Origin: Diplonema papillatum
Lineage: Eukaryota > Euglenozoa > Diplonemea > Diplonemida > Diplonemidae
NCBI GenBank assembly: GCA_030068145.1
Contig: JAPJBO010000650.1
Coordinates: forward strand, 62,001-126,000
Direction of reading: 5' to 3'
DNA: 64,000 nucleotides
Shown here: piece by piece, positions 26,713-39,226 of the stretch
How the letters are laid out: each line of letters starts with the position of its first letter
Position numbering within the stretch: position 1 is the stretch's first letter
Made by a program: the position numbers and the translations under genes
Notes under the pieces: model-generated
Seen by the model: the letters and a program-made list of their open reading frames with translations, nothing else
Told to the model about the DNA's origin: nothing
Database searches by the model: none

Positions 26713-29520
26713 GTATCAGGCTGCCACGTAACGCCTAGCATCTTCAACGAACAGCATATTCCATCCCAGCTCCCCGTACACGACATAACATAGCTGCACC
26801 TCAAAAACAAGCAAACCGTCGAAAGACGGAGGACGCCACAACAGGGGGAAACCCCAAACAGTGCATACAAAATCTTGATGCCGGTCATCTCTCCTTCGGT
26901 GGTTAACTAAGATCCCCGCCACCAATCATATGCACTAGGGTGCACAGGGGTTGGGTAGAAAGACTCCATACGGGAAACCACAAACAACTGAACAGGTTCC
27001 TCGTCGAAAAGAACAAGACCGTGCAAACGAACCTTATTCCCGTCATTGCGCAAATGCTGGAGCTGAGTTCTACAGAGCGGCAACAGGTTCGAAAGGTGTG
27101 CCAATATCCATTCTCCACACTGTGCTATCCACCATAGGCAATGAAAGCGAATATCAGGATATTTGAATGTCAAATACAGCAAACAGACCACGAACACCCG
27201 CACCACACGCCCCGCGCCCCCTATACTTGTTACTGAAACATGTCAGCGACATTCTTCTCTTTGGCAGAACCCATTTGACGAAAGTTACTCGGGGACTATA
27301 CAATACCGGACTCTTCATTTTTTCATGTTAAAAAAGAAATGAGGACGGGGGTGTGTGTGGGGCACTTACATTTCTTGTTCACCTGGATGAGGTTTCTGGT
27401 TAGTTAGCTGGGAGCACAGTGCACTTCGCTGGGATAATTCCCCCGATAAATCGACAAACCTTGCACTCTACAAAACAGGAATACCCGAACGCTCGCGTCT
27501 AGCGCAACCAGTTTGATGCGGCAGCTTCAGCGGTAGCTTTCGGCGTTCTGGTGCCGCCAGTCAAGAGCTCTCTGGGAAAGCGCACTGTTCCCCTGTTCAG
27601 GTGCAAATCGCCGCATGGATATCTCCAACAATGAAAATATGCTGGTTGCGGATTCTCCCTTTATCCTTAAGGACAACGACGCCGTGCACAAAACGTCGCC
27701 TCTTCTTCCCGCGGACAAACTGGTTGCGTCACCCGCAGACCTCTTCTGAAAGGAAACAGCGCAGCTCAGAGGCCGGCCACCGCTTCTCGCGAAGTGTGAC
27801 CACCACTCACCCCGCCATCTGGGGAACCACTGAAAACCCAAACCCCCACCCTAATCTTTCCCCAGGAGAATTTCCTCGTGCTCTCGTAGCATTGGGTCGT
27901 TCTGTGGCTGTGACGAGCTACGAACAGTCGACTCACATCGCTGTCCTGTCAGCAGACACTCAGATCCCGCGCTGTTGATGGTCCCCCTTAATGTGTGTCC
28001 GTGGCTTGAAGGACCGGAACACGGTGCAGATAGGACTCGGTGAGGTGTTGCGCACACCAGTTCAAGCACGTCTTTACAACCGAGTCTCGATAAGCGCGTG
28101 CCTCCCTTCAGCCATCTATCCACCTCTCGTCTTGTTTGATACAACAAAGACTGCTGTCTTCCAATCCCCAAAAGAAAGTGTTGTAAGCGCCCGTCCATCC
28201 CTGCCTCCTGGAGCTGTATCGAATTGCGACCACGGTCCATTAGTGTCGTGCCACCCGTTCCTCAATTTGTTCGCCTTGTATTCACAAATACAGTCCCCCC
28301 GGTGTATAGCCTGCACCTTGTTCATGCAGCAGGTTCCATGGTCTTCTCCGACTATCGGTGTTTGTTACCATCTAACAGGACACATGGCGTAAAAGAATGA
28401 ACTGGTTTGGCCTACCTGCAGTAACCCTAGATAACGAGAGGCAGCAGCGGCTGACTGGTGTCGCAGTCCCATCTGGCAAGTGCTTTGTTGATACTGCGGC
28501 CGCGCTGCGAAATCCGCAGCGCAGCTTTCTGATTGACGTGCAACTATCTATGCCGCGCCCTCCGCCGGCCCTCCACTAGCTTTCCGCACCAAGGCTGCTA
28601 TGCCCTGGGTGCCGAGTTTTCTGGACTCATTTCTCCGTTTCCGCTTTTCCTGGAAGGATCACGCTCTCGTAATTGCCGTGCCGATATGCAAGAAAGAGCC
28701 AGTCCTTTCACCAGCACGGGAAATGTTCATTGGTTCGCGGTTTGCGTTTTTGGTGGCATGAAAGCGAATTACCCGAGCTGACTTGTGACGAGCTTTCAGA
28801 TAGTGCTATACCGTGAGGGTAAGAAAAGCTGGCCAGACATTGCCAGAAGACCTCGGATGGACACCACCGAGGGGACCTCGAACGCGAAACGAACAGCCGC
28901 ATATCTCGCCACGTGTTCTGGGACAGCGGTTGCTGCATGCAGGCGGCTAGACCGCAGAAACCTGCGAATGCGTGAGCCAGCGAGAGCAGCGACAGTTCCG
29001 ACTTGTCTCCGTGCATGCAGAAATGGCGGAGTCAACGTCGAAGCAGACCTTTGACTCAGGCTGCATACTAGGTACTTAGCGGCACGCTGTTAGAAAGGTC
29101 GTAGACTGCGCAGATGTTCCAGATTATGAGGGAAGAAGTTGAAGCTGGTACGTGGGAAAGGTACGCTGATCAGTCATCTTGGGAGGCATTCATCAACGTC
29201 AAACGTAGCGTACAACTGTGCAATTGTGGAATCTCGAAAGAACTCGGAAGTGCCGCCCGATGAGAGCGTGGAAATCACGCTTTTTCTGAAGGAGTCGTCT
29301 TCTTGTTGCGTTTGTAGGGAGTCATTTGCAAGCAAATGAGTACCACACTATGCCAGCTTTTCGCTACGTGGTCACTTTTGCCGCGCTTTCGTCGTGGTGC
29401 AACCCTTAGCCCAGCTTTATACCTGGGGTGCGTCTGCCGCGCCGTTGGCCTTCTTTCTCTCCGTTCGTATCTTAGCTTCTCTCATCTCTCTGGCGGTACT
29501 GCAGAGCCACGGCCTACGGG
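26713..29520. other. Gene-poor stretch
   Basis: Only short, unsupported ORFs on both strands. 27905-28055 is related to 39745-39902 (family F10). Nothing else recognised apart from broken minus-strand frames upstream of the Cys/His-rich ORF. Confidence 0.35.
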
Positions 29521-29735
29521 TCAAGTGGCTACCGATTTCCCACACTAAAGCATCAAGGCGTGGCGCACCTTGGGGCTTGGCGCGTTGCGCTGAACACATG
29601 CTCGTCGAGACGGTCAGCCACAGGGCAGAGCGGACGGGTTGTAGCACTGTGCTGCCTCCGACTCAAGCTTTGCAAGCTGTATATGACCGTCACGTTCCTG
29701 GACCCGGAGCGGCCTTTTTCTTCTTCTTCTTCTTT
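29521..29735 (-). repeat. F5 SINE-like repeat, copy 1 (inverted)
   Basis: About 205 bp. In the minus orientation it begins near CTCCGGGTCCAGGAACGTGA, continues through GCTTGAGTCGGAGGCAGCAC and ACCGTCTCGACGAGC, and ends near GGAAATCGGTAGCCACTTGA. The outer edge is a (TTC)n tract. Three further copies in plus orientation: 55202-55408, 57976-58172, 58564-58742. GCTTGAGTC weakly resembles a Pol III B box. The copy overlaps the N-terminal extension of the ORF that contains the next gene, which is why the later ATG is preferred there. Confidence 0.8.
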
Positions 29736-29871
29736 TTTCTCTCATCTCTCGAAGCCAGTCGCCCACTGCTACCACGAAACGGGGAAGTGGAATTCCCAAG
29801 TCACGCAACCCGACGACACTCACCGGCAGCGCGACCAAAGAAAGCAAACCGAACCGAAAGAAAAGAAAGGA

Positions 29872-30753
29872 ATGGAAGATGCCCCTACTTGCCAATTCGT
29901 TCTGTGCAAGAGAAGACCAGGGGAGGAAGAAGTCGGAAGAAAGAAGCTGAAGCTCCGGAGGGTTCCTGTGGCGGATCGCCCGCCTGTTGAAAGGGCACCG
30001 GTGATGATGTTCCCCAGCAGCCCGGAGAAGTCAACGAAGGGAGCGGATGAAGGCGTCGGCTCAGGCGAGCTAATCATGCCGAAGCTGCCCGTGTGGCTCG
30101 CGTCGATTGCGAAAGTAAAGACGCAGGCTGCCATCCCGGAGGAGAACAACCCCGGTGATGAGCCGAGGCGAAGGCGCACCATCTACATGACCAAAGAACA
30201 CAAGGAGCGCATCCGCCAGGCAGCACTCGCCCTTGAGCGTGAACACGACCAAGACCGCGAGGACACCCTAAACTACACCATCCAGGCAGAGGTGCTACCC
30301 ACCGACGCGCCTTACCACCAACTCCGCGAGTCATACCGCAAATCACTCCGACAGCACCTGAAAGATGTCCTCAGGGTGCCCCACAGCAAAGCTCTCCGCG
30401 CCGCCGTCAAGCAGCACATCCGCGCCGGCACCATCGTGCCCAACCCCGACAAGCCCTACGTCGGACCGGGCGCGCTGTCCAGCTGGAAGCCGCCGAGCTT
30501 GCCCACCTGCCTCCGTGGGCTGGTCGATCCCGAATTCCGGTTCACCATGTCGACGCTCGACGCGCCCAGCTGCCCTCTCTGCAGCAGCTCCCCTGGCTCG
30601 TCTCCCGGGTACAGCAGCAGCGCATCCCCCGTCTACACCCCCGTCTCGTCCATGGGCTCCTGCACCAGCATGTCGACAACCCTCAGCGACACCAGCACGC
30701 CCTTTGCAGCGTCGAAGTCCAGCTTGTCGTCGACTTTCGAGGACTCGCCGTAG
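29872..30753 (+). CDS. Hypothetical protein, single exon, 293 aa
   Basis: The clearest intact single-exon gene in the window. ATG at 29872 (context GGAATGG) opens MEDAPTCQFVLCKRRPGEEE. The frame is open further upstream, but that part reads through an F5 repeat and a TTC tract, so it is rejected. Residues about 95-200 are charged and helical (TKEHKERIRQAALALEREHD, SYRKSLRQHLKDVLR, ALRAAVKQHIRAGTIVPNPD) and then KPYVGPGALSSWKPPSLP. The last 80 residues are Ser/Thr/Pro-rich with a CPLC pair. There is no signal peptide or membrane segment; probably soluble, possibly nuclear given the basic stretches (RRRR). Codon usage is strongly C/G-ending, like the golgin exons and unlike the surrounding repeats, which supports expression. 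No family recognised. Confidence 0.6.
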   Translation: MEDAPTCQFVLCKRRPGEEEVGRKKLKLRRVPVADRPPVERAPVMMFPSSPEKSTKGADEGVGSGELIMPKLPVWLASIAKVKTQAAIPEENNPGDEPRRRRTIYMTKEHKERIRQAALALEREHDQDREDTLNYTIQAEVLPTDAPYHQLRESYRKSLRQHLKDVLRVPHSKALRAAVKQHIRAGTIVPNPDKPYVGPGALSSWKPPSLPTCLRGLVDPEFRFTMSTLDAPSCPLCSSSPGSSPGYSSSASPVYTPVSSMGSCTSMSTTLSDTSTPFAASKSSLSSTFEDSP

Positions 30754-31070
30754 GATGTGAACACACGCTTTGAGGTATCCAACTTCTCCCTTCCGCAATT
30801 TAAGTGGGGGAACATTTCCGGAGTTGGGGCTTGCACTGATAAACGAAGCAACGGACGATCAGCATCAACTGACCAAAGGTGATGAAAATGATAAGGCAAA
30901 AGTTTCTTGTTCTTCGCGTGTACAGGGTATAAACCTCTCTGGGGGGGTGTTTACTGTATTAGCACTTTTTCGTTGGCTTCGTTTTCTCTTTCATGTGCAA
31001 CCGTTGTTCCGGAAATGTTAGTACAGGTGTACTATTAAAAAAACATCACGTTGGGTCAAGGTCGGTTATT

Positions 31071-31098
31071 GTCGGCACACCAAAAGTGATGTGCCGAC
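31071..31098. other. Stem-loop downstream of the 293-aa gene
   Basis: GTCGGCACA and TGTGCCGAC form a 9-bp stem around a 10-nt loop, about 320 bp after the stop codon. It could be part of a 3' UTR or a small element end; no evidence decides. Confidence 0.35.
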
Positions 31099-31099
31099 A

Positions 31100-34000
31100 A
31101 GGAGACTCCGTCTAAAAGCACTTTAAAAGCGGGCGGTAAAGAGAAACGCAAGGACCCAACGGAGACCACCGACCCTTGCTAACGCCCCGTTGTGCCCAAA
31201 AGTGCTTACTTTACACCGGACCCCCACCCCACCTCCATATCAATCGGAGACTTAAAAACGCCGACTTAACACGGAGTAAACAGTCTAAAAAGGAGACTCT
31301 AAACCCCCGGATCCCTAAACGAACTTCCACTCTACAAACAACGAAATCGCGAAAATCCAGGACTCGGCTAGCTCCAGAAGCAGCATTGGGAATGAGTGCG
31401 CGCTCCAACAAGACGAATAGACAGTAGGTAGACCCCGAGAGGGGCACCATGCTGAAGAATGCCAACCGCACGTCGTGGACCCCTTCGAGAACGAGATCTC
31501 CGGACGAGTCGGCGTAAAAGCAAGTCGGAGGTGCGGGGGGGTGTAATCACATTGTAGCTTGCAGTGACCTTAACAGAAACTTACACTTCCACACACACAG
31601 GGACGAGGCATTCTGCCGGCCCTCTTCGAGTGATTCTTCCATCCACGCACGGCTTGGCGTGCGTTTCGCGCGTTCAAAACCCGACGCGACATGGAGACGA
31701 AATCCCTGCCGTCTCGACCAGCTCAAAGACGTGCTGGTCTGGCTAATACAGGGGGGAGGTTTCATCTCTTTTTCTCTGGCGGCGTCCACAGCGCTTGAGC
31801 AACCCACAACACACACACACACACACACACGCACACACAACACTTTGACTTCTATCCCTATGCTTCCCTTCTCCCCCCTTCAACTCGGTCGTCTAGCTCC
31901 CGGGAACCCCATGCCGCCCACGATACCAAATATTACTCTTATTCTTGTGTTATCCCGCTTGTCCGGCATTCTGCTCCATTCTTTTCGCTTCTTTTCGTTC
32001 TTTTTTTCCTTTTCTTCTCCGTTTCTTACTGTTTGTCTGTTTGTCACACAGTTCTACAAAGTCACTCACACACCCACCCACCCACACACACACACGCGCT
32101 CTCTCTCGTTGTCTCTGACTGATGTCATTTTTATGTCATTTTTCTGCCTTTCTCCTTTTTCCTATGAGTTTTCCTCCGACAGGAAGGTAAGGAAATAGAA
32201 ATCCGGGGGGGAGGTGGGGTGGGGGGGCGGGAAAGAACGAAAAATGAGGTTTCTGAGGGGTTCTGATCAAAACAAACGCTTCGTGTATTTTTCTTCTTCT
32301 TTTCTCAATTTTCTGCTCCTTTTTTTTTTTGCTTGTGTTCTTCTATTCTTTTGGACGCTGAGCGGCAGCGACTCGGGCGGCAGGTCTGTCAGGGTGCGAA
32401 GGTAACCGCAACGCCGGCGAATGCAGATTGTCGCCACAGATTCTTTGCATCCCAATCCAAATGGTCAACGTCTATTGGCGGCAGATTCGTGAACCAGTTA
32501 TTCATGAGCGTTTTGGGCCCTTTCTCGCTCGGCGCTGCATCCCACGCTGCTTGCAGCGAAACAACCCGGAAGGGTGAGATTGACCATTCTCAGGCCTTGT
32601 TCAGACTCCCTGACCAGTTTGGAGTGGGCTTTTCTTCCGTAGTAACAATCCTCAAACGGACGTTTGAGGGTTGTCGTCATTTTTTGGATCGCCAAAACTG
32701 ACGTTTTGAGGGTTGCAACCGAAGCCGGCTCTGCTCCCGCCGTCCCGGCTGCTTCGGCAGATCGACGAACTCTTACTGCTAAACCTCGTCAGTCGTTGCC
32801 ACAGCGCTTTACGCTCTCGCTCTCTCTCTCTCTCTCTCTCGGGAACAGGTCAGCGTGGTAGCGATGATACGAGAGAACACATTCAAGTGGGAAGGAGAGG
32901 CCCTGGGGCCGCTTCGGCGTGACTACCCTCGCCCCTATGACTTGTTTGGTCGTGTCCTCTCTCTCATTCTTTCTTCCCGCTCTCGGAAGGTCAGCGCGAT
33001 AGCGATGACAACGAGAGCGCAAAAGAAATGACAGGGGGGTGGGACCGGGCCCTGGGGCTGCGAAGGCGTGAAAACCCCCGCCCTCCCAGAGAGCCACCCC
33101 GACACGGAATCTTTTTGTTCTGGTGTTCTCTCGAGACTGTTGACCACCTTAATTGAGTCGCGGTCGCCGATCCCCCAGCCGCCAGCATCATGTACTTGAT
33201 GCGACGCGGAACAAGTGCTGACAGCACCGCCCGGCGAATAGAAGTGGCAAATCGACCGGTCGGGGGTGCTTAGCAGCCAATGGCCTGATGGCTGAGTGCA
33301 CAGGGCTGCATCCTCGTGTTGTACCCGTGTTGTGTATAAGGCTTCGTGGGGGCCTGGTCTGCTTCGGCAGACGACACATACAACTACTATAATAGTCTAT
33401 CGACACAGATTGTTGCTGCATAACAAGCTCAAACTACTACTACTACAGGTGTTCTCGACGTCTCTCTTTTCTTCTTCTTGCGCGTATTCACTAATCTCTT
33501 CTTTTTATGCGCTTTTCTGATCCAAGATAATTCCAGTCCGATCCTCCCAGCTTGCACCATCCGACGTTTTGCTTCTTTTGGTTGTACCACTCCCCCCTTC
33601 CTAATCCATGACCCCCCCAGCCTGAATCTGGGCTTTTCCCCTTCGTGACGTCCTCTCTTTCTCTTGGAACTTACACCCGAGCCTCCACTGCAAAGTTCAA
33701 AAGGTCGGGAAGGAAGTTGGGCATAACGCGCGACGCCTCCTTCGCTTGTACCGCAGCGATGCAATCGCCGGCGCTGAAAGTCGCCCGGGGCGTCCCCCGG
33801 AGTTCCAAACTCGCACTCAACGCTTTCAGAGCCAGGCGACCGTTTTCACTCGAACCAGAAAAAGAGAGACGTGTTGTCACAGCCCCCTTTTTTACTCTCC
33901 CCCCCCGTGCGGGATCGCCGTTTTCTCCGTTTTTCTTATTCTAATTGTTCCTGGTAACGATATGTTGTTCGTTTTTTATATTATTATGGATCTCTTCGAC

Positions 34001-34140
34001 CCCTGTTCTTGTTTTGTTTCCGCAGGTTTCCTGAAACCTCAATGAAAACACTTCGACGAGAAGAGGGATCGGGGAGGGAGAGAGAGAGAAAAAAAAAAGG
34101 CGCAATTAATGCAACAAAAGCGAACTAGATATATGTGGCG
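31100..34140. other. Gene-poor stretch with low-complexity tracts
   Basis: Contains a short F2-like module (about 31294-31337), a CA repeat (31809-31829), a CA/CCCA-rich tract (32065-32095), long pyrimidine tracts, and two copies of family F11 (32815-32925 and 32945-33075) with CAGCGCGRTAGCGATGA followed by GGGCCCTGGGGC. No gene supported. Confidence 0.4.
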
Positions 34141-34149
34141 GAAAGAGGA

Positions 34150-34314
<165 letters not shown>

Positions 34315-34568
34315 GTTGAACTTCATGCAGCACCAATCTGTGACGGTCGACTGCGCAAGAATGGAACCGCTGTGGAAAGTAAAAAGAAAAAGTGCATAAC
34401 TTGTAGAACGTGGGGGGCCCAAGACAACACTCCACGAAGGAATGTACTTGGTGTCGGTCACAAACAGTCCCGGACATGGCTAGCCATAACCCAGAACGAA
34501 AGCGTGCACTCACTATACAACCCGTAACCACATGGCCCTTTCTTTCTCTAAGAGAACCCATTCATGAA

Positions 34569-34626
34569 CGGTCACACGGAGACCCTAAAACCCCGGAATT
34601 TCAAGCGAACTTTAACTATAAAAAGT
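34569..34626 (+). promoter_or_regulatory. F2 module followed by a short ORF
   Basis: GGTCACACGGAGACCCTAAA and TTTCAAGCGAACTTTAACTA precede, by 10 bp, an ATG at 34637 that opens a 52-codon ORF (MGARLVHEELEADAPRALRH..., stop at 34795). The position of the module just before ORFs here and at 24342 suggests a promoter-like or transcript-end role, but this is inference; the module is clearly a dispersed repeat. Confidence 0.3.
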
Positions 34627-34636
34627 GAGGGTCGGC

Positions 34637-34795
34637 ATGGGCGCTAGGCTCGTCCACGAGGAACTAGAGGCAGATGCACCCAGGGCGCTTCGCCATCTTT
34701 CTGGATCGGAAACTCGGAAGAGCGCTGGCGGCGTGTTCGTGAGGAGATTCGCCCAACGAAGCATATTCACTCAGTTTAGCGGGCCTGCCGTATGA
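34637..34795 (+). CDS. Small ORF after an F2 module
   Basis: 52 residues, acidic then basic: MGARLVHEELEADAPRALRH, then SETRKSAGGVFVRRFAQRS, ending FSGPAV. Protein-like but unrecognised. A minus-strand frame (34986-34771) overlaps its 3' end and also looks protein-like (LLNLVTRFFRFCLDRMTTT, ADIVGNVLLEDRSFELARV), so only one of the two can be real. Confidence 0.2.
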   Translation: MGARLVHEELEADAPRALRHLSGSETRKSAGGVFVRRFAQRSIFTQFSGPAV

Positions 34796-36093
34796 TAAGG
34801 ACTGACTCTCGCGAGCTCAAAGGAGCGGTCCTCTAACAACACGTTCCCAACTATGTCAGCAATGCGTCGTCCGCCAGCACTTGTTGTCGTCATGCGATCC
34901 AAGCAAAAGCGGAAGAAGCGAGTGACCAGATTGAGAAGCGTCCTACCCACCATATCACCACGTACCATGCTTGGGTGTGCAATCACACGCAGTTAGGTAT
35001 TTCTAGGGTGCTGGTAGCAGCTGGTCCACAGGACCATCCTGCAAACCATCCTGGTGCGTTTGATGCGCCTTGGGGGGGCCTGCACCAGTGTTGGTGTCGG
35101 CCAGAAGCAAAGGGGTGCCCATCGATTGCCATCCCGTCGTTCTGGTTGTTCTTCTTGCTCAGCTTCCCAGGTGGACTTGGTGTCGGTCGAAAGGAATCCC
35201 GAACCTTGCAGTAGTAAAAATAGAAAATGAGGGCGCGCTCCAAAATAGACGAATAGACAGCAAACAGACTAATACGTACAAAGACCGACACCTACATGCA
35301 CTGCCCAATACACTGACGAAATAGCTCATTCAACGAAGGTCATCACGAGCTCGTGCATCTGCTCTGCAGAGCTACGTACGCTGCGTGGTGCAGTGCACCT
35401 ACTACGCATGGGTGCAATATGGCACCATGATCAGGGGTACGAAGCCCGGCACCCATCTCTGGCTGCAGGATGGACGTGAAGAGCGTGGCCCCACAAAACC
35501 AGCGCTTGAATAGCGCTGTGCTCAAGTGCCGTGCTCGTTGAACGCAGTGCCTGATCGTTTCTACGCTGGCTCGAATCAGGCTGCAAGTGAAACCGCCACG
35601 GCTTGCGGTGATCGGTTCTTGGGTTCCTCCAACATTTCGTGTTCGCTTGGAAAGGGAAAAATAAGTGAGTAAGCTGAACGTTCTTCCGGGGTTTTTGGAA
35701 ACCGAAGAAGGAAAACGGCAGAAGGAGATTCACATACTTAGAAAAAAATTTGACTCTAATAATGTGGGAGAATTGATCAGAATGCATCAGATGGCACACG
35801 CTTCTGCCGGGCTTAACTTCACTTTCCTTCATGCTGGTTCCGGGCAGTTCTGAAATTGTGCCTGACAGTACCGCAAATGGAAATTGATGCACACGCGGGT
35901 TCCCTCACCTTTGCTCAGGTTCCTCGCCTACTGGGTCTGCCTTTGCCGCATTTCAGTCGACTGGAGTTCGGGTGTGAATGGTCAACGTTCGCGTAGGTGC
36001 TGTCGTTGTACTACGGACCGCTGGTTCAAGGTTCGTCCAAAGCTTCCTCCACTACGTTGCTCTCTTAAGGTCGACTTCGGCAGAACGATATGC

Positions 36094-36230
36094 TATGTGT
36101 CACAGGGTTGAGAAAATGAAAGCAACACTTGGGAGCAAAGGAGCAAACCCGGTTATTAGAGCCCCGGTACAACGAAGCTAGCGCACAAGATTTGCCTGGT
36201 CTCCCATTTTCCGATAGATGCTCTAGTCTA
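36094..36230 (+). repeat. F7 repeat, copy 1
   Basis: About 135 bp, paired with 46071-46204. Shared landmarks: GTCACAGGGTTGA, AAATGAAAGC, GAAGCTAGCGCACAAG, TTTGCCTG and TTTCCGATA. No coding content. Confidence 0.75.
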
Positions 36231-37120
36231 GCTCTGGTGGTGTTTTATCCTCTTCTTGTGTTCAGCACTTCTTTCCAGGGGTTGTCCTCTTATATCATGC
36301 TCCGGCCCCGGTAGTGTTCCCTCGAAACAAGAAAAAGGGTCGACTCCAATTTTGGTGGCCTTTCGTACCCTTTTTTCCCCCACTCTCATGCCCTCCACAG
36401 ATAAGACTCACTCGGGACCTTAGAGCTATTCTTCTTCTTCTTCTTCTCCTTTTCTAAACAAAAAAAGGAATCGTTTTCCCGACAACTTTCTGCAAACTGT
36501 TCCCTCCCCCTGTGATATCACCGCCTCTGTTCTACTGGGCTTTTTAGCCGCGTACCTTCCCGTTCCCCTCCGTTAATCATGATATGCGGAATGATATTCT
36601 GCAGCAGCCACAAGTTGCGAAAATTGACCCTTCCCAGTTTCTTTTGTTACACATGGTGTGAAATTATGTCTCTGGGGAAGATGCCATGCGAGCCCAATGA
36701 TTGTGTGTTGTTTATGAACTATACTGTGTGTCGGGTGCTTGTCGAACGTTTGGCCGACCCTCCTCCTTCTCGCATTTTCTGGAGCATAGCCATGTATTCG
36801 ACCACGGAAAAAGTTGTGCTTGTTTACGAGTACTGACTACACTGCTAGAAGAGTCGTAAGGCTTGAATGGCAAAGGTGGCAGGATGTATCCCTGGGTGAC
36901 ATAATCAAGGACGGAGCGCTATGTGTGCATGCGCCCACGGCGGTGCTGCAAACAGAGACACCGGCCTTGATACCTCAAAACACTCCGGGAAAATGTGAAC
37001 TGCGCGTCCCACCTTCTGGCGGCCTGCTGTGCGAGCACAGCTGCGAGAGTGGGAAGATGAAAAAAAGTGAAAAGAAAGCGACAACAACCACACAAAAACG
37101 AAACATTGGGAAGCAAGAGT

Positions 37121-37446
37121 TTTTTACATAAGCGCCAGCTTGAAAGGAAATGCTCGACGATGCTGCCCGACAAAGAACAGAAGGGATACCAAGTGCTGTA
37201 ACTACCGAACCACGTGTTGAACGGACGTGAGGTCATGCGGGTCTACCCCAACACGACAAATCACACAAATACAACAGGTTAACGTCCTGAGTCACGTCAA
37301 GTCTGAGTGAGAAAACAACACACGGTGGTGTAAGCGAAGAACAAATCAGATTGTGTTTGTATTGTATTTGCCCCTTACCTCTAAATATATTTCCTCCCTT
37401 CCAATGAAGTTCCATTCGGAGTCGAAGCAGCTACGTCGAGTATTTT
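37121..37446 (+). repeat. F1 repeat (AAATACTCGA-type TIR element), full copy
   Basis: About 320 bp. Begins TTTTACATAAGCGCCAGCTT, then GGAAATGCTCGACGATGCTG; ends GTCGAAGCAGCTACGTCGAG followed by TATTT. The end is an imperfect inverted copy of the beginning (AAATRCTCGAC...GCTGC), so the family looks like a non-autonomous TIR transposon (MITE). It contains GAACCACGTGTTGAACGGAC and TGTGTTTGTATTGTATTTGC internally. Confidence 0.75.
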
Positions 37447-38122
37447 CGCGGATCACACTGCCCTGAACCCAAAATCCCAGACGCGACTCGGGCGGCTGCG
37501 TATGCACGCATGCGGCTGGAAAAATAAAAGAAGAAAACCGACAAAGACACTACAGATACCGGGTTCTTAAAAACACGAGGCAGCCTAAAAATAGAAACAA
37601 GCGACAAGAAGGCTAGACCCAAGCAATGAAAGAAAAGCCAGCTTTTCACTCAAATATAAAAAGGATGAAAATGACGATACTGCAAAGAAATAAGAATAAA
37701 CCTCAAAAAATAAAATAAAAATAAAAAGCTAACTTTCACTCTTTAAAACATAATAAACACGAAGCAACGAAAAGCTCCGAGCGACGTTCGCCACAACCGC
37801 GGGAGTTTACCGAGAAAGAAATATGAATCGACAGTGAAGACTAACTGAACGCTCCTGTACAGCCCCCCCCACCCCCCCCCCCGCCTTCCCTCCCATCGCC
37901 GCCCGACGTAGGCCGCTGCGTTCTCCACCTCTTCCGATTCCCTCGAAGACGAGCCGGCCAGTTCTTGTTGCTATTATCCGATTCGGGGTACCAGCCTTAT
38001 GTCCGCGCGGCGCCGATGAAAGATTCATCGGCAACCCTATCGAAAATCAGGGTTTACGTAGGGCCGGATTCCCCGGGGTTTCACGACCGGATATAGCCCA
38101 AGCCAAAGGTTACCCGAAGACT

Positions 38123-38425
38123 TTGACGCTCCGGGGTTTCCAGCGAGCTTTCACTCTAAAAAGCGGGATTTCGCCCCAGCCCGGAACCGGCTTCAGAGGC
38201 AGACTTGCACGATGCAGCGCCAAATTCCGATTAACTGGGGACATGCTCTCATTCTTAAAAAGGACGCCATCTGTTATCGGCCAATTTCATGTCGCAAGTC
38301 GGGAAACATATCGATGTATCCACTGCGGAACAGCGGTCACCAAAGCTGGTTCACCATTCGTGGGAGAAATAGGTCTCAGAATTCACATGAAGCAATGCTC
38401 CGAAAATCCAAACCTGAAACGGTAG
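38123..38425 (+). CDS. ORF with a C2HC-type zinc-finger-like motif
   Basis: 100 residues starting inside an F2 module. The second half contains YRCIHCGTAVTKAGSPFVG and LRIHMKQCSENP: C-x2-C, about 17 residues, then H-x3-C, like single zinc fingers at the N-terminus of some retroelement or transposase proteins. A second frame (38212-38511) is also open. Isolated; no continuation found. Confidence 0.2.
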   Translation: MTLRGFQRAFTLKSGISPQPGTGFRGRLARCSAKFRLTGDMLSFLKRTPSVIGQFHVASRETYRCIHCGTAVTKAGSPFVGEIGLRIHMKQCSENPNLKR

Positions 38426-38534
38426 CATACCCAGTTTCACTGGAGTGCCCGTTCCCGGCGAGCTACGAGTGTAAGAGTGCCAACGCTACTCTTTCTATAA
38501 CGTACATATAAAAGGTGTCACGGGATAAGCCGGC

Positions 38535-38690
38535 ACGCCGCTGCTTAGCTCAGTGCATGCTAATCCATGTGGTTCATGTACTTAAAAGAACTCAATGCTT
38601 AACGGCTTATCACGTGGGCGGCCCTGAGATTACCCCCTCAGGTGACACCACTTTATCTTTAGCCATACTTCAACCATCTTGGAGAACAGG
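38535..38690 (+). repeat. F3 repeat, copy 2
   Basis: Shares with 6978-7137 the landmarks CATGTACTTAAAAG, CAATGCTTAACGGC and TATCACGTGGGCGGCCCTGA, and the tail near CCATACTT. Confidence 0.75.
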
Positions 38691-39028
38691 CGAAAAGCTC
38701 CAGGTGCGTGCCTACTCCAGCAGGAGGGCTATTCGATCGGCAAAAAAAAATAAAAGCAGAACCCCCTGGAAACTGAGCCCTGACTCAACCCCTGCTCATA
38801 ATACTCAAGTAGAAACAAAATTGCTTTGCCTGCGCAGAAAGCCAGGCTGCGCGCGGATACAATCAGTCGTTTGGCCACGGGGAAGACACGGGGGGGGCGT
38901 CGCTTCGCGGCCACCACCCATTGCGCTGGGATTCTGCGGCGTTGCTGGTACCCTGGTTCAAAAGACCAGCGTCAAAAAAAAAGAAGTGCGGGACATTCCT
39001 TTTTTTTTTTGTATAAGCACCTGCTTTT

Positions 39029-39226
39029 GTAGGAAATACTTGAGGAGGCTGCCAGCTGCAAAAGATCAAAGGAGGTAAATGTGCTGTAGCCCACACGAAA
39101 CACAGGTGAATCTCGTTTCAGTGGCGGCGTAAGCGTTCAACAAAAAGACCCACTTTGTAGTTGTATTGTTTTCTCCCCCTCTAGCCTCCTTCGAAATGAG
39201 CACAAGGCAGTCCCTCGAGTATTTCT
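39029..39226 (+). repeat. F1b: diverged AAATACTCGA-type TIR element
   Basis: Starts GGAAATACTTGAGGAGGCTG and ends CCCTCGAGTATTTC, so the ends are inverted repeats of each other. The interior parallels F1 in order (AAAGGAGGTAAATGTGC, then a TTGTATTGTTTTC tract). Related internal pieces lie at 43113-43200 and about 50240-50370. Confidence 0.6.

Noticed and set aside
29560..29871. N-terminal extension of the 293-aa gene
   Set aside because: The upstream part translates an F5 repeat and a TTC tract; the first ATG after the repeat is preferred.
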